DNA of 64,000 bases from contig JAFCMP010000423.1 of the NCBI GenBank assembly GCA_017506865.1, positions 496,001-560,000 of the forward strand, written 5' to 3'. The notes under the pieces are model-generated. The model was given only the letters and a program-made list of their open reading frames with translations. It was not told the origin of the DNA and did not search any database. This stretch comes from Tribonema minus. Taxonomy: Eukaryota; Sar; Xanthophyceae; Tribonematales; Tribonemataceae. Of the stretch, positions 20,272 to 32,011 are shown in pieces (position 1 is the first letter of the stretch; each line of letters opens with the position of its first letter). The position numbers and the translations under genes are program-made.

Positions 20272-23200
20272 GTGCCATTCAAGCTCTGATCATGATGCGA
20301 TGGGCATTGCACGTGCATCATTGATGGCGCGCAAGCACCTGGTATGTGTTTGCATTGCGCTGATCGCATCTGAGACGTGCTGGATTTATGATATGACATG
20401 AGCTTGGCCCTGAAATTGTTTGCGGTGCAGGTGCTCAATAATGATACCTGTGGCTCACGATGCAGCAGCCTGCCTTTTTTAGCACTCTAGGATTCTGAGG
20501 TTCCTGATGATCGCAGGGTGCAAGCTACAAGCACACAACACGATAGTGGCAGCATTCGAAGTCCCCTGTGCTGCATTGCAACTGCACCTCTAAGTAGCTG
20601 CACAATTTCAAGTGCCTGAACCTCCAACTCTTGCAGTGCAAACGGCGTCAAGCGTGAAGTTGGGGACGCCATTGGCTCGACCACGATGCACTTGTATGAT
20701 CTTGAACGTCGTTCTTGTCTGCCATGAAGTACTGCTGTGTTCCCAAGCAGCAACACCGAAGCAGATTTTGGGCTTGCCTGCATGGGGGCGGACAAACCTT
20801 GTCTGATTTTTGCTTCAAGTACAGCAGGGTACAGCGCAGTACAGTAGCACAGAACCACATGCGCACTTGTGCATGCCCACAAGCCCAAGGATAGACCACA
20901 CAGATCAGCGTTTGCAGCGCGTCTGCAGCTGCTGCGCGTGCGGTTTTGGTAAGGGTCGCGCATGCAACTTGTGCAAGCATCTGCGCTGCCAACGACTGGT
21001 GAGCCTGCCAACGCGACTACCTTATTTCACTGACAGATGACTGTCTCTTCTCCATGATACCCCTCCTGCACCCGATACCTACATACCGCCCGTGCACACA
21101 CAGTACGAGGCGCAGGTGCAGGCCGCGCTGCTTGCAGCATGCGCTGCGATGCTCTCCGCTGCCGCAAGTCAGCGCTCTGCCGCCACAACTCAAGGCGGAA
21201 GTGGTGCAAGTCAGTGCTCAACTGGGTCGGACCAGGGCGCCACCGAGCTGCAGCAATGCTTCCTTCTCAACACACGAGAGCAGGACTTCAGGCGTTGCAA
21301 TGCTGATATGGTGCTGTCGCTGTCAGACAAGGTGAGAGCACTCTCATTAGCATGATGTTCTGGAAGTGCATGGCTGAGCACTGCTTAGACAGCGCATCAG
21401 CACTGCTCAGCAGAGGCAGCAAGACCAGGGCGAGAGCACTCTAGTTAGCGTGTTCTGGAAGTGCGTGGCTGATTACTGTCCAACAGCGTGTTGGCAGAGA
21501 CACCAAAATCCGGGCAGGCCAGATGTCATGACTCAGGCTGCCAGTGGCGGTATGGCAGAAATTCGTGATTCGACGAACACATACTTGTCTGAAATAAAAA
21601 TAAATCAGCATAGATAAGTAGACTCGGCGGTGCTACGGCCTGTGGCTGTTGACTGGTGCTGCACGGACCTGCAAGCGCTTGCAGTGATTTGGTGATTAAC
21701 TATGCCGCACATTGGTCAATCATCATCCGCTGCATGTAAGTTGATCCCTGCTCTGAGACAGCACAAGAAGTCGCAGTGCTAGCAGCGGTGGTGGACGGTA
21801 CAGCTGTTTTTCATGCTCAAGCGGCTTTCCTTCACCCTGTACATTTCCTCCCTCATCTGCTTGTATTGATGTACTGCCCTAAGGCTTGGTGCTGTTTCTG
21901 TACTCAGTGAGCTTGGGGAAGGCCCCTTGCGCTGTTCAGAACGATGAGGGCACAAGGCTGCTGAACGTCAATAGTATTGTATCAAAAGTGACGGCACCGC
22001 CCGCAGGGCGGTCATCACTGATGCTAACCCTAACCCTAACCCTAACCCTAAATCACTGTCGTGACAACACTCACACACTGCGCATGTTGTCTGCACAGGC
22101 GCTGTGGGCAAGCTTTGTTTCTCCGCTCCAGCTGTCCGTGTATGACGAAAATTCAGCAGTGGGACAGGTAGGTGCCCAGCAATCAAAATTGCGGAGTACC
22201 CTTTATGCATATTTGATACGTCAGAAAACCGTTGAACAAGACTTTTCTGCTGACAGGTGTCCACGCACAGTGATGAACAAAGACACTCTTCGTGATCCAT
22301 GTACACTTTCAACTGAAAGTGTACATGTGTGATCTGATGGTGATGTCTTAAAAACTTGACTCAGATTCCGCTGACTACCAGTGCGCAGCATCAAGAAGAC
22401 CTTCAACAATGCGCTTGCACCCTCATCAATTCTTAAAAGTGGTCCCTTAATTGGAGAACTCTTAAAGTGCATCGCGCATTGTTGCAGCCATTTACCGTCA
22501 CATGTGGCTCTCAAATGAATGTCAGTGTGGCTGCTCCTCATGTAGGGTGGTGTTGTACAGGCGCGTGCTGAGATGCTCGTAGTTGTACGGACTGTAACTG
22601 GACACACAAAGGCACCCACATGCGCTTTTGCGTACTGACCTGGTGCATGCGCATTCCTCTGCGTGGGTTGCTTTGTAAACGTGAAGCGCTGGGGGGGGGG
22701 GGGGGCAGAAGGAGGAGGGCTGAATGCACAGCACCACCACATTTGGGGGCTGAAGTAGAAACAGCTGCAGCTATTAACAAGTGCGTCTAAGAACCAGTGC
22801 AACTAACAGCCGAAAAACAAGATCACAACTTCACAGTGCAACCCGCACAACAACTTGAAAACAGTAACAAAAAAAACACGCGCCAGCATATGATCATACT
22901 AGTTCGTCTACGTTGAAAATATTTGGTCTTCGGATGATACGAGAGAACAATGATCATCGGCATAGGCGGGACTGGCAGACAGTGATAGTGGGTCTCGTCC
23001 TGACAAGCCATAGGCATGTATACCCTCTGCGTGGCTTGCATCCGATCCCCACACTCTGAACATGTAGACTCAGGAATGTGTCCAGCTGCACTCACAAATG
23101 CGTGAGAGCACACGCTTGATGCGACAAGCTGCATATCGTGTAACTCTTCATAGGGTTTCCGCCCCTCGAGCAGGAGTAAATTACTATAGTATGCACAACT

Positions 23201-26200
23201 TGAAGGAAAGATACAAGCACGTTACCCTGGACAAGTAGGTCCTGCTGCCTATCAGTTGCCATCACGTGACGTCACCTCTTTGGACTGTCGCATTGCTGTT
23301 GGTGTCCTCGACAGATTCATGTTGCACCTGGTGCACCTGACAGAATGTGCAAGAAGGAGCCTAGTGGCATCACCTTAGATCAAACAATGATGGCACTGTT
23401 TGACTCGTGGCCAGAGAATGCAACAGCGGCGATCACGGTTATTGGTGGAAGGCACTTGCGGCTAACCACTCCTTGTCACCTAGAGCTCTACGATCTTTTG
23501 ATTCGTTTCCATCAACCGCCTTTGGCCAAAGTCCCGCCTTAGGCTGCGCCCAACAGTCACAGTTAATAAGGTGACGGCAACCGCACAGCCACGCAGTGGC
23601 GCTCTCCTGTACCTCAGTGCACAATGCATCATTATGAAGCACGCTGAAAAAGGCGTTCATTGGTGCCAAATGGTTTTGCACAATCACCCCAAGTGCCTCG
23701 ATGTGCTCAAAGCCAGTGCTCACAATCGCCGCCTGCGCAGATGGCAGCCACTTTTGACACAGTGTGTTACAAGCAGCCGCACAGGGAGTTCATGGTCGGG
23801 GCCTACTTGAACCCGGTCAGAGGCGTGGTCGAGCTCATCCGCATGATGCGCCAAGAGTCTGGCATGACCACAATCAGGAGCGGTCGTATACCCTTTGAGT
23901 GGTCTGCGTCCAACAAGGGCTTTCAGGTCAGACGACACTGTGAGTGTGGTAGCTCACTGTGCTATCTGTGTGGACAGCTAGGATTAGGTTTAGGGCTAGC
24001 CAGAGCAGAGTTTTATGATAAAGGCGCTAGTGCACCATTGGCAAGCTTCGAGGGGGGGGGGGGGGGGGGGCGCTCATGGCTCATGTGCTACCCAGCAGCA
24101 GTACATCCAGCTTTGAGCGCCTCTCTGGCGCATAAACCTGCAATATGGTTTTGGTGCATGCTAAGAATTATGTACATGCCTTGACAGGGAGTGCTGGTGA
24201 TGGCAACACACAGCCAGGTTGTGGCCTACTAGGCCACTGAAGCGGCTGCAGCGACGGCACACATTGCTACAGTGTATACGCATGCGATCAGCAACTGCAC
24301 CTGCCCTTCATGTGGCCTGCGCAGTTCACATCTGTGCAGCAGTTTGGCATCAAATGGTGTGAACCATATACAGTAGGTATGTCAACTTGGAAATAGCAAG
24401 CTTTGAATTTGGCTTAATAGAGATGTTTAGTTGTGATGACACCAAATTGGTGAAACATGGAGCGGACTGGTGAAACATGGAGCGGACAACTTCAACGTCA
24501 ACTACATGAGTTTGAAGCTTGTGTTGACGCTGCATCCCGTGCAAGAACTTTGCGTGATCAGACCTGGAGCACACTCGCAGGCCTTTCAATGCACTACGGC
24601 TTGCGCTGTAAACTCAGCACCACCAAAGCCATGCACTGAAGGATGCAAACCTCCAATGCGCCTTGCCCATGGGCAGGTAGAGGTCACCCGGTTAAGCTGA
24701 GATCGGCCTATAGCTTTCAAAGTCTGTAGAGTCTGTCGTCGTATACTTTCCTGGGTGCTTACCTGCATGCTGAGTCTGCAATGACATGTCCATGAACATC
24801 TCGTTTGTCATGCTCATGGCCTCCGAAGTGCACCACATGACTTCACTGACTCGCATGCTGCAGCGGCCATGCGGCACAATAACTTGAACTCTGCTGTGCA
24901 GATGTGCAGCGACCTTTGCCACCTTCAAATTGCCGCAAGTTGCGCTGACTAACAGAATGTATGCATGCACAAACAACACAACACCATGTGACACATGCCT
25001 GCCCCAGAATCAAGACATAGCATGGCCTGACTGTGTCATAATTTAAGCAATTGCTTGCAATTCCCATGTGCAGGCACTGGCGGCGTTCATCACGTCGCCA
25101 CCCGCGGCCCTTGGCTACAACCTGACTGTCATACCACGCGCGCTCAAGCTCCACGACGGCCGTGAACTCAAAGGTTTCACTCCGCTGGCGTATGTGGACC
25201 ACGACGGTTGTCCTGTAACTGCCGTGTACCAGACACACCTGCAGGACAAGGAGACAGGGGAGTGGCAGACTGTGGCCCTGAAGATTGCGCCTGAGGCGCT
25301 GGCAGAGAATGAGGTGGGTACATATCTACCCTACATACACTTCGCCTACCCTGCATACCTACCCTACATGCCTACATAGCCACCCTACATACCTACATAC
25401 CCTGATCTTGCTCGTGTACGCGGGCCTTAGCCATTGTACACAAGTACTTGGATACACAAGTTAATGAGTCTATCAGCTGAGCAATGTTTATTCAACATGC
25501 AGTTTGGCGCGATATCGACGCTTGCATGCAGGCCATGTGCGTTACAGCTGCTACAGAGTGGGGAGTATCTATGTTGTAGTTTGAATTTGGCAGTTTGAAT
25601 ACATGTTGGAATGCTTGAACCAGGTACTACAAAGTATATGCTGTTGAACTAGCCCTTCACTGAGCAGAATACTGCCATGCAGGTCAAAGTAAGCCTCAGG
25701 TGTCCACTGCTGCAACGCTGCTCTTCTTTACTGTTTAATGAACAAGTTTGTGCTATGGTGAAATATAGTCTACAACACTGCTCACCATGGCAGTTTGCAG
25801 AGCTTCTCATTGCTGTCACCATGCACGGCGCAGTTGAATCCCTTCAGTACCGCCGTTGCTGCTCATGTGTGGTGTGCTCTTGAAGAAATATGACAGCATC
25901 ACTTGAGGGGCATTTGGCAGCTCTGTCTTGATGTCATCGCTTCACGTCACCGATTTGATAATCAGCTATTACTACAAAAATGCACCACATACGCAACGAA
26001 AACAATGCATGCACTTCAGTGTTTACACAGGCTCAAAGAGGTGCTAGCGGCACACGCAATGCAGCAACTCAAGCATCATTACTGAGTGAAGTATATACAA
26101 TGTATCACTGCCTGTGTAGTACCAAGCATGCATATGCCATGGTGCCTTCTGCAGGGTTGTTGGGGGGCATACTCAAACTCAAAGAGTTTTGCAACAAGCG

Positions 26201-28178
26201 ACTGGGCAACCGCATACCTCAAAATATATGTCCCCACTTCCTTTTTTTCAGTACAGGGGGTCAGTGCGTGGCCGGGCCACATACCGTTTGGTCTGCATTC
26301 TCCACCGCCATTGCGGCCGCTGCTAACATATATTTTGAAGTAGGCTCAAGTAGTTATCACTGCGCATTCAGGCACTCTATGTCATATGAAATGCATCTAC
26401 TCTATGTCATACATTGAATGCACATTCTGGCAGCAAGGTCGACATAAGCCAACTGGGCAGTTCACGTCCTGAGTGACAACGCACACACTGTCGGGTCAAG
26501 ACCCCCAAGTTTTTTCTGTGTTCTGCGGTTGGGCGCCTCTGCGTGCAATCACCTCACCCCGAAATGGCCCGTGCTGTGTGCTGCCCCGGCTCAGCCCATG
26601 TACCTTCATATCCTCAATGGGCATGGCATGAAGCACATCCCCCAGGTGCTCGGCCACGGCAGAATGCCCGACGGCGACGACGTCATGGCCTATCTGGTGA
26701 CGTCCCCTGTAGGGCACCACATCGGCAAGGGTGCCGATCACCGCCTGATCCTACAGGTCGACCGTGACGTTGCATCTGTCATCGGCGCGATGGAGTCTGT
26801 TGGCTATGTGCACAGGCAAGTGGCCGCTGTGAAAAACCCGACCTCAGTTTATTTCAATTAATCAACATGCTGAAGCTTCAGTAGACAAACCACCCGATGG
26901 CAAGGCGACTCACAATGACTTCAGCTGATTTTTAAGGGGCCGTGTGTGCTTCCGCAAGGCAAGCACTGCTGCATAGCTTTTTATGGCCCAACGTATACTG
27001 TAACAGCCGCTGCGCACGCGTTGCGCACAGCTGCGCTCCAGGTTGCAAAAAATCACTCTCGACGTCAGCAAATGTCAGCCTGCAGCACTCATGCACTGCG
27101 ACATATGCAGCCTCGTGAATGCTGCTGGAATACTGATGTAGGCATTTTGTCAGGGATTGTGGACTATGGCGCAAGCGCCGCTGTGGCCTGTGCACATGTG
27201 TCGCTTGGTGCACAAATACGGCAGTACCCGCTGCCTTAGCACAGGCCGTAAACTGCAAGTATGACGCAGTTTGACGCTTGCATGCGCGCTGCTTGCCATG
27301 AGGATGTAAGGGGCCACTAATCTCATACTTCAAGTGCTTGACCCAGTGCATATGCCACATGCTGAAATGGTGCTAAAGTTTGTTGTGCAGCCGCACGTTG
27401 TGCGAGCAGGCTGCCAACACGTCTACACGTTAAAAGCACACAGTTCAGTCTACCTGCCACTGGTCAGTCAGTGCTACATATGAGCTGCAACTGACAAGCT
27501 TGCTATAGCTGCGCATTCTGTCATGTACTTGAAACTTTTGCACGGCATGATGCTACCATATCATAGATTGCGTGCGTATAGATCATGACATGGGTTACAT
27601 GTGTGACCCGCCAACACTGCTTGCCCTGCAGGGACATATCGCCGTGCAATGTCATCATCCACAGCGGCCGCGGCATTCTCATTGACTTCCACGCGGCGAT
27701 CAGCATCTCCAAAACCCCCCGAGTCGGCGGCAAATACGTCTACAATGCGCTGTCGCTGCACTATGGGTTTTGGTCGGGGGAGGTCGCCCGGTGTCACTGC
27801 ACCGCAACCGACCTGGAGTCGCTGTTCTACACGCTGCTGCACTTTGCGAGCGGCGGCGGCGCGGTGCGCTGGCGGCACATGGGAGACCTCACAATGCAGG
27901 GCACCAAGTGGGCGAGCATGACGAATCAGGCGCTGTGGCAGGCGAAGGTGCTGGACCGCTGCCAGCCAGAGCTGAGGCCCGTAGTACAGGAGCTGCACGA
28001 GCTGTTTTTTGAGCCATTTGCCGGCGGCGCTGCGGTGAGGTACCGCGGCCCGGAGGCCACATTCGAGAAGTTCAACACTGTGCTCGAGAAGCACGGGGCG
28101 GAATGGATGCTGAGGGAGCCCAACACAGCGCTCACAGATGCTGAATACTGGCGGAGTCTGACGGCGGCGTCACGGTAG
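19901..28178 (+). CDS. FunK1-like protein kinase, 7 exons visible
   Basis: The gene is assembled from exons at 19901-20271, 21104-21331, 22099-22167, 23741-23926, 25074-25313, 26595-26815 and 27632-28178, giving about 550 residues. Phases agree at every junction. Kinase features appear in order: beta-3 lysine in TVALKIA, a following Glu-rich helix (EALAENE), hinge YLVTSPVG, catalytic loop VHRDISPCN with Asp and Asn present, the metal-binding motif changed to DFH, and TDLESLFYTLLHF. The last element and the long N-terminal part with QPHREFMVGAYL match the pattern of FunK1 kinases, known mainly from fungi and some protists. The true start is not found: an upstream exon is expected because the first exon has no good ATG. 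Substrates are unknown. The DFH change may alter metal handling, but the family tolerates variation here. Confidence 0.8.
21104..21331 (+). CDS. Kinase exon 2
   Basis: Begins after the acceptor gtgcacacacag, preceded by a pyrimidine-rich stretch, and ends at AAG before gtgaga. It is 76 codons, phase 0 at both ends, and rich in Ala, Ser and Gln. Another frame reaching further upstream is closed by a stop at 21038, which supports this acceptor. Confidence 0.65.
22025..22050. repeat. Interstitial telomeric-type repeat in a kinase intron
   Basis: About four perfect CCCTAA units lie inside the intron between kinase exons 2 and 3, about 50 bases before the exon 3 acceptor. Confidence 0.95.
22099..22167 (+). 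CDS. Kinase exon 3
   Basis: A 69-base exon between the acceptor ttgtctgcacag and the donor gtaggt, in phase 0. It encodes ALWASFVSPLQLSVYDENS followed by AVGQ. Confidence 0.7.
22298..22327. repeat. Perfect 14-base inverted repeat
   Basis: The arms catgtacactttca and tgaaagtgtacatg are separated by two bases, a near-perfect 30-base palindrome in a kinase intron. It could extrude as a cruciform; no function is evident. Confidence 0.9.
22691..22705 (+). repeat. Poly-G tract (15) in a kinase intron
   Basis: Homopolymer run. A longer one of 19 G lies at 24052-24070 in the next intron. Confidence 0.95.
23390..23515. repeat. Dispersed repeat, copy 1 (partner at 30590-30710)
   Basis: About 120 bases around ttgtcacctagagctctacg are shared at high identity with 30.6-30.7 kb. 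This copy lies in the intron before kinase exon 4, the other in the region downstream of the kinase gene. Confidence 0.8.
23741..23926 (+). CDS. Kinase exon 4
   Basis: 62 codons between the acceptor gcctgcgcag and a gtcaga donor, phase 0. It encodes CYKQPHREFMVGAYLNPV and RSGRIPFEWSASNKGFQ, typical of the FunK1 N-terminal region. Confidence 0.75.
24052..24070 (+). repeat. Poly-G tract (19) in a kinase intron
   Basis: Uninterrupted run of 19 G in the intron between exons 4 and 5. Confidence 0.95.
25074..25313 (+). CDS. Kinase exon 5 (beta-3 lysine)
   Basis: 80 codons, phase 0 at both ends, between an acceptor ending gtgcag and a gtgggt donor. It carries LGYNLTVIPRALKLHDGREL, the strand TVALKIA with the ATP-binding lysine, and the start of helix C. 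Confidence 0.8.
25319..25400 (+). repeat. Minisatellite of ACCTACCCTACAT-type units
   Basis: Imperfect copies of taccctacatac and related units begin a few bases after the donor of kinase exon 5. Confidence 0.8.
26595..26815 (+). CDS. Kinase exon 6 (hinge to HR of HRD)
   Basis: Begins after ccccggctcag in phase 0 and ends after two bases of the Arg codon of the HRD motif. The next bases are gcaagt, so this intron uses a GC donor. It encodes YLHILNGHGMKHIPQVLGHG and the hinge YLVTSPVGHHIGKG. Confidence 0.8.
27632..28178 (+). CDS. Kinase exon 7 (catalytic loop to stop)
   Basis: Begins after the acceptor ttgccctgcag. Its first base completes the Arg codon, giving HRDISPCNVII. It contains DFH in place of DFG, TDLESLFYTLLHF and the C-terminal lobe, and ends at TAG. 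Confidence 0.85.
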
Positions 28179-29311
28179 ACCTGCACTTGGAGCTTTCACT
28201 CGCACCCCGATGAGGCTGCAAGTCGTCAATGACACTTGCAACAGCAGCAGCAGCGTCACAGCAGTGGGGCTGGAAAGAAGCTCACAACTATTCAACCAAG
28301 TTTGTGCACATAAGCCATGTTTTGGCAATTGAAGCTTTTTATAAAACTCTGGTGCCGCTCCGTTGGTGCTTTGAACTTCAAGGTGAACTTGTTTGGCAAT
28401 TGAAGCTTTTTATAAAACTCTGGTGCCGCTCCGTTGGTGCTTTGAACTTCAAGGTGAACTTGTCATTGTTTTGTTTCCTGTGGACAGCTCTGATACCAGC
28501 ATGATGTGAACACCAGATACGGTACATCTAAAACTGTGCATTGCGTACTCAACGGCTTTCTGCCAGCACTTATAGCAGGCACGTGCTATTGCACCAGCTG
28601 GTTGAACAATCCATTCTAGTCAGAAGACAATGCTCTCAGCTAAGTGCATGCATTCATGATTTGGAACCACAAATATGGTGTCTGCGTGCGCAACCCTCCC
28701 TTATTGTACGCTTCTCTGTACGCTTTTCAGTCATTTCACATCTCCTTCCACCGTGCACAAATCAGTTTGTGAAGACATGTCATGCACAGCCAACGCCATG
28801 GCAGTCTCAGAAAGTTTACAACATGTATGTCACACACGGTGACAACACCCACAGTAAGTGACTGTGTCAGGTCTTGCACTTCAAGAGACATTACACTGAA
28901 GTATATGCAGCACGTTCGAGCACAATTGAACTTTGCTCTTAGGTTCAATGAAGTTTTGTTACTGCAGTGCCTGGACGCAGTGATCCTTACATCAGACACG
29001 CATGCTACTTTGAAGTATCACATTACCAATTGGCAATATATCCGTGAGGCCACTGACAGAACGGGGGTCACGATCGCAATTGATTCATTGACATCATCAT
29101 GATTACAGCGGTGTCCGAGCTCTTGAACAATTGTATACATGTGCAACATTTTCTTTGCCGAGCGCAGGCTGCAGTGTGACAGGCAACTTCAGCTTCGGCA
29201 ACCTCTGCATAGTGGTCCATGTACGTATCAGCACCTCAATGGTAAGCCCAACAGGTTGAGGCTGTCAGGGGTTATATGCTAATTGAGTTGCTGCAGCAGG
29301 CAATTGCCGCT
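28179..29311. other. Intergenic downstream of the kinase gene
   Basis: No gene is seen. It contains the perfect tandem duplication at 28321-28462; the rest is AT-richer unique-looking sequence. Confidence 0.5.
28321..28462. repeat. Perfect tandem duplication of 71 bases
   Basis: Two adjacent copies (28321-28391 and 28392-28462) are identical at every base, so the duplication is recent or the region is assembly-sensitive. Confidence 0.95.
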
Positions 29312-29445
29312 CTAATGTTCAGACACAGTGACACTGACGTGGTTTGCTTGTTGAAGGGAAGCACTAGTGAGTGCGCGACGGAGGACCTGCGGGAGGAATG
29401 GCTCGCCTGTGAGCCTCTCTGCAGGTCCGCACATGCACGAGACAG
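29312..29445 (-). pseudogene. Fragment of the UFL1 last exon
   Basis: The minus strand reads AERLTGEPFLPQVLRRALTS and QQANHVSVTV, which matches the start of the UFL1 terminal exon at 40804 (AERLKEERSPPQVLRLALTA, QQANHAIVTV). It is truncated, with stops nearby. Together with the fragment at 30.0-30.1 kb it forms a partial copy in the same exon order and orientation as the real gene. Confidence 0.7.
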
Positions 29446-30004
29446 ATCTGAGGGGGTCAGGAGCCTGAGGGATGAGAAGGAAGCCGTAGGACTCCACTGT
29501 AGAGCAGTACCTTGGAGGCAGCACCGCAACAAGATGCTCACCATGGGTCTATTAAGGTAGATTATGAGACATTGTTGCCGTCAGCTGCAGGTGCAAACCA
29601 TTGCTATTTTGGAAGAAGTGCTCAACACCGGTCATGCGCGCTGAGCTTCTGATACATTCGTTAAGCTTGCCACCCTCGGAAACTGACATTATCGTGCAGT
29701 ATCTGTCTCCCAGCTTGGAGAAGCGCTCATCACGCGCGGTTGTACGCTGTGATTATGCCAGTAGCATACATGTATACTCGGCCAAGCAAACGATATCACG
29801 CCACTGGCACACACCAGGTCATGCATGGTGCGTTACCTGCCAGACCACCTTTTCTGAGTGCACCATGATGGTGCTGCAGTGACAGCCGCTGTGGCAGTGC
29901 TCATAGTCTGATTCTGAGCACTGGGCAATTGACGCGCTTCGCACGATTGCCCACACTGAGTGCCCCTACGCCACACAGCATTGCTACTGAGTGAGTGTTG
30001 CTGC

Positions 30005-30105
30005 AACAGCAGTGCTCATCACCTGCTTGTGAGCGCTCAGCATCTGGACCAGGTGTGCGACGCTCGTGTCCATGTGGCACACCAGCACGCCGCACACTGT
30101 GGCAT
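30005..30105 (-). pseudogene. Fragment of the UFL1 penultimate exon
   Basis: The minus strand reads CGVLVCHMDTSVAHLVQ followed by SAHKQ and then gtgatgagcactgctgt. It resembles the end of the UFL1 exon at 41560 (CGVVAHRIDKRAERQML, AEKQ, then gtgatg) and its intron start, where the tandem copies at 41.3 kb carry the same gtgatgagcactgctgt. It is degraded and non-functional on its own. Confidence 0.55.
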
Positions 30106-30589
30106 GATGTTCGATGGTTGAGAGTTGCCTTGGGTGCCCATCACCTGCAGGTGAGCACCGAGCATAGTATCATCACGATGTCGTTCTGTACGCCTGTTCT
30201 CGCAGCGTGCAGCCAAGGTGCACAACATGATGTCTTGCAGCTGCCAGAGCATTGCCCACTGGATGCCTTTGCATCCAGATCATATAAAGATAAGACTCCT
30301 CCACCTGCTACGCTACTGCTCGTAAGTGAGGAAATGAGAACGCTACGGATAGTTCAAGGTAAACAGCCTGGAGCCTTCGTCTCGCCGCACGTTGGTTCAA
30401 ACCCGCTCACCACCTTTCACTACGCGCATTCAAGAGTACTGTGAGTAGCTGCTGCACCTCCTGTGTTGGGCTACCAGCTGGAGCTGGCCTACCGAACACG
30501 TGAGACCTTTTCATACTGAATACCCATGCCCTCGAACGCTAAACAGCTTGCACACAGAAGTCTTTTCACTACTGTGGATATGATGGCTT

Positions 30590-30710
30590 TGTTTGACTCG
30601 TGGCCAATGACTGCAACAGCGGCAACCACATATTGGTGGCAGGCACTTGCGGCTACCCACTCCTTGTCACCTAGAGCTCTACGATCTTTGGATTCGTTTC
30701 CATGTTTCCA
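30590..30710. repeat. Dispersed repeat, copy 2 (partner at 23390-23515)
   Basis: High identity to the segment in the kinase intron, around cttgtcacctagagctctac. Direct orientation. Confidence 0.8.
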
Positions 30711-31004
30711 TAAATGTGGTGTAAGCGCATTGCGCACGTCTCAATTGACCGGACGTTGGGACCATCACCCATTGTTGCACGCCAAATGCCACCGAGGCTG
30801 CACCACAACAAGCTCAAAGATGCCATGTGGGGCAGAAAGTCAGCTGTCACAACGGTTCTTGCAGCAACAACCTTAAGGGCACGATTGCGTGCATGCTACA
30901 CTCGCCACTGGCATCGCCTCAAGTAACAAACTGAGGGCTGCTGGTACTTCAACAGCAACTTCAACTTTTGGAGAAACTGTGAAAAAGCTGTTGCAACGGT
31001 GGTG

Positions 31005-31991
31005 CCGATGGCAGAGCTACGAATTGGCAAGGCCAGGCGCACAGGACGCAGCGCTGCTGCAGCACATCCAGTCCTTACGCTGGCTTCGCACATCCTTGTC
31101 TTCCTGAATCCCTCAGTTATGATCAGGTGCGCCTGCCGCTGTTTTCATGGCACTATAGAGGAAATTTACGAGGCCAAGAAGCGACACTTGACCGTGGCAG
31201 CGGATGCTGTCGCCAGCGTCAGCCTGCTTGGGTGGGCCGTAGAGGAAGATTTGCAGCCCGAAATGGCCTTGAAGTCCTGCATCCGTACCGGCGAGCTTAC
31301 GGGCCTGCGTCTGGTCCACAGCACATACGGTGTGCCTCTGACAACGTATCATTGTGATTTAGCAGCTCGCAAAGGGCACCTCGGGGTAGTACAATGGCTG
31401 CGGGGCCATGGTTGTCCATGGGACACTTTCACGTGCTCTAGCGCTGCGGACTGCGGGCACCTAGAGCTGTTGCAGTGGGCACGAGCCAATTGCTGCCCAT
31501 GGGACACGTACACCTGCTCCAGCGCTGCGCGGCATGGACATCTTCAGTTGCTGCAGTGGGCACACGCAAACGGGTGCCCGGGGAACGACAGCATTTGCAA
31601 TGCTGCTGCAAATGGCGGGCAGCTGCACATCCTGCAGTGGGCACGGGATAGTAATCTCCCTTGGAGCCGTACCACGTGCGCTGCGGCCGCCACATACGGG
31701 CACCTCGAGGTGCTCCGGTGGCTGCATGCCAATGGGTGCCCCTGGGACAGCCGCACCTGCAGAGGTGCTGCCCGCAGCGGCAACCTGGAGATGCTGCAGT
31801 GGGCCCGCGAACGCGGATGCCCCTGGGACGCGGATACCTGCGCCTACGCCGCCGTCGATGGTCACCTCGAGGTGCTGCAGTGGGCGCGCGCAAACGGGTG
31901 CCCCTGGGACAGGCGCACCCGCAGCTGGGCTGCGCTCGGCAGGCATGAAGAGATGCTGGAGTGGGCGCGCGCGCAAGGATGCCCGGAGTAA
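31005..31991 (+). CDS. F-box-like/ankyrin-like repeat protein, copy 3
   Basis: This 328-residue protein starts at the ATG of MAELRIGKARRT and ends at TAA, unlike the TGA of the other copies. It has the F-box-like N-terminus (HILVFLNPSVMIRCACRCFH), a degenerate first repeat, seven full 27-residue repeats and the half repeat AQGCPE. The odd fifth repeat is present (LHILQWARDSNLPWSRTTC). The unit before it lacks the Trp of the GCPWD core (GCPGNDSIC), as it does in the other copies. No zinc-finger partner gene follows it. The frame is intact, so it is probably expressed; the role is inferred as for copy 1. Confidence 0.85.
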   Translation, partial: PMAELRIGKARRTGRSAAAAHPVLTLASHILVFLNPSVMIRCACRCFHGTIEEIYEAKKRHLTVAADAVASVSLLGWAVEEDLQPEMALKSCIRTGELTGLRLVHSTYGVPLTTYHCDLAARKGHLGVVQWLRGHGCPWDTFTCSSAADCGHLELLQWARANCCPWDTYTCSSAARHGHLQLLQWAHANGCPGNDSICNAAANGGQLHILQWARDSNLPWSRTTCAAAATYGHLEVLRWLHANGCPWDSRTCRGAARSGNLEMLQWARERGCPWDADTCAYAAVDGHLEVLQWARANGCPWDRRTRSWAALGRHEEMLEWARAQGCPE

Positions 31992-32011
31992 CGGATGCTA
32001 GCCGCTCCAGA

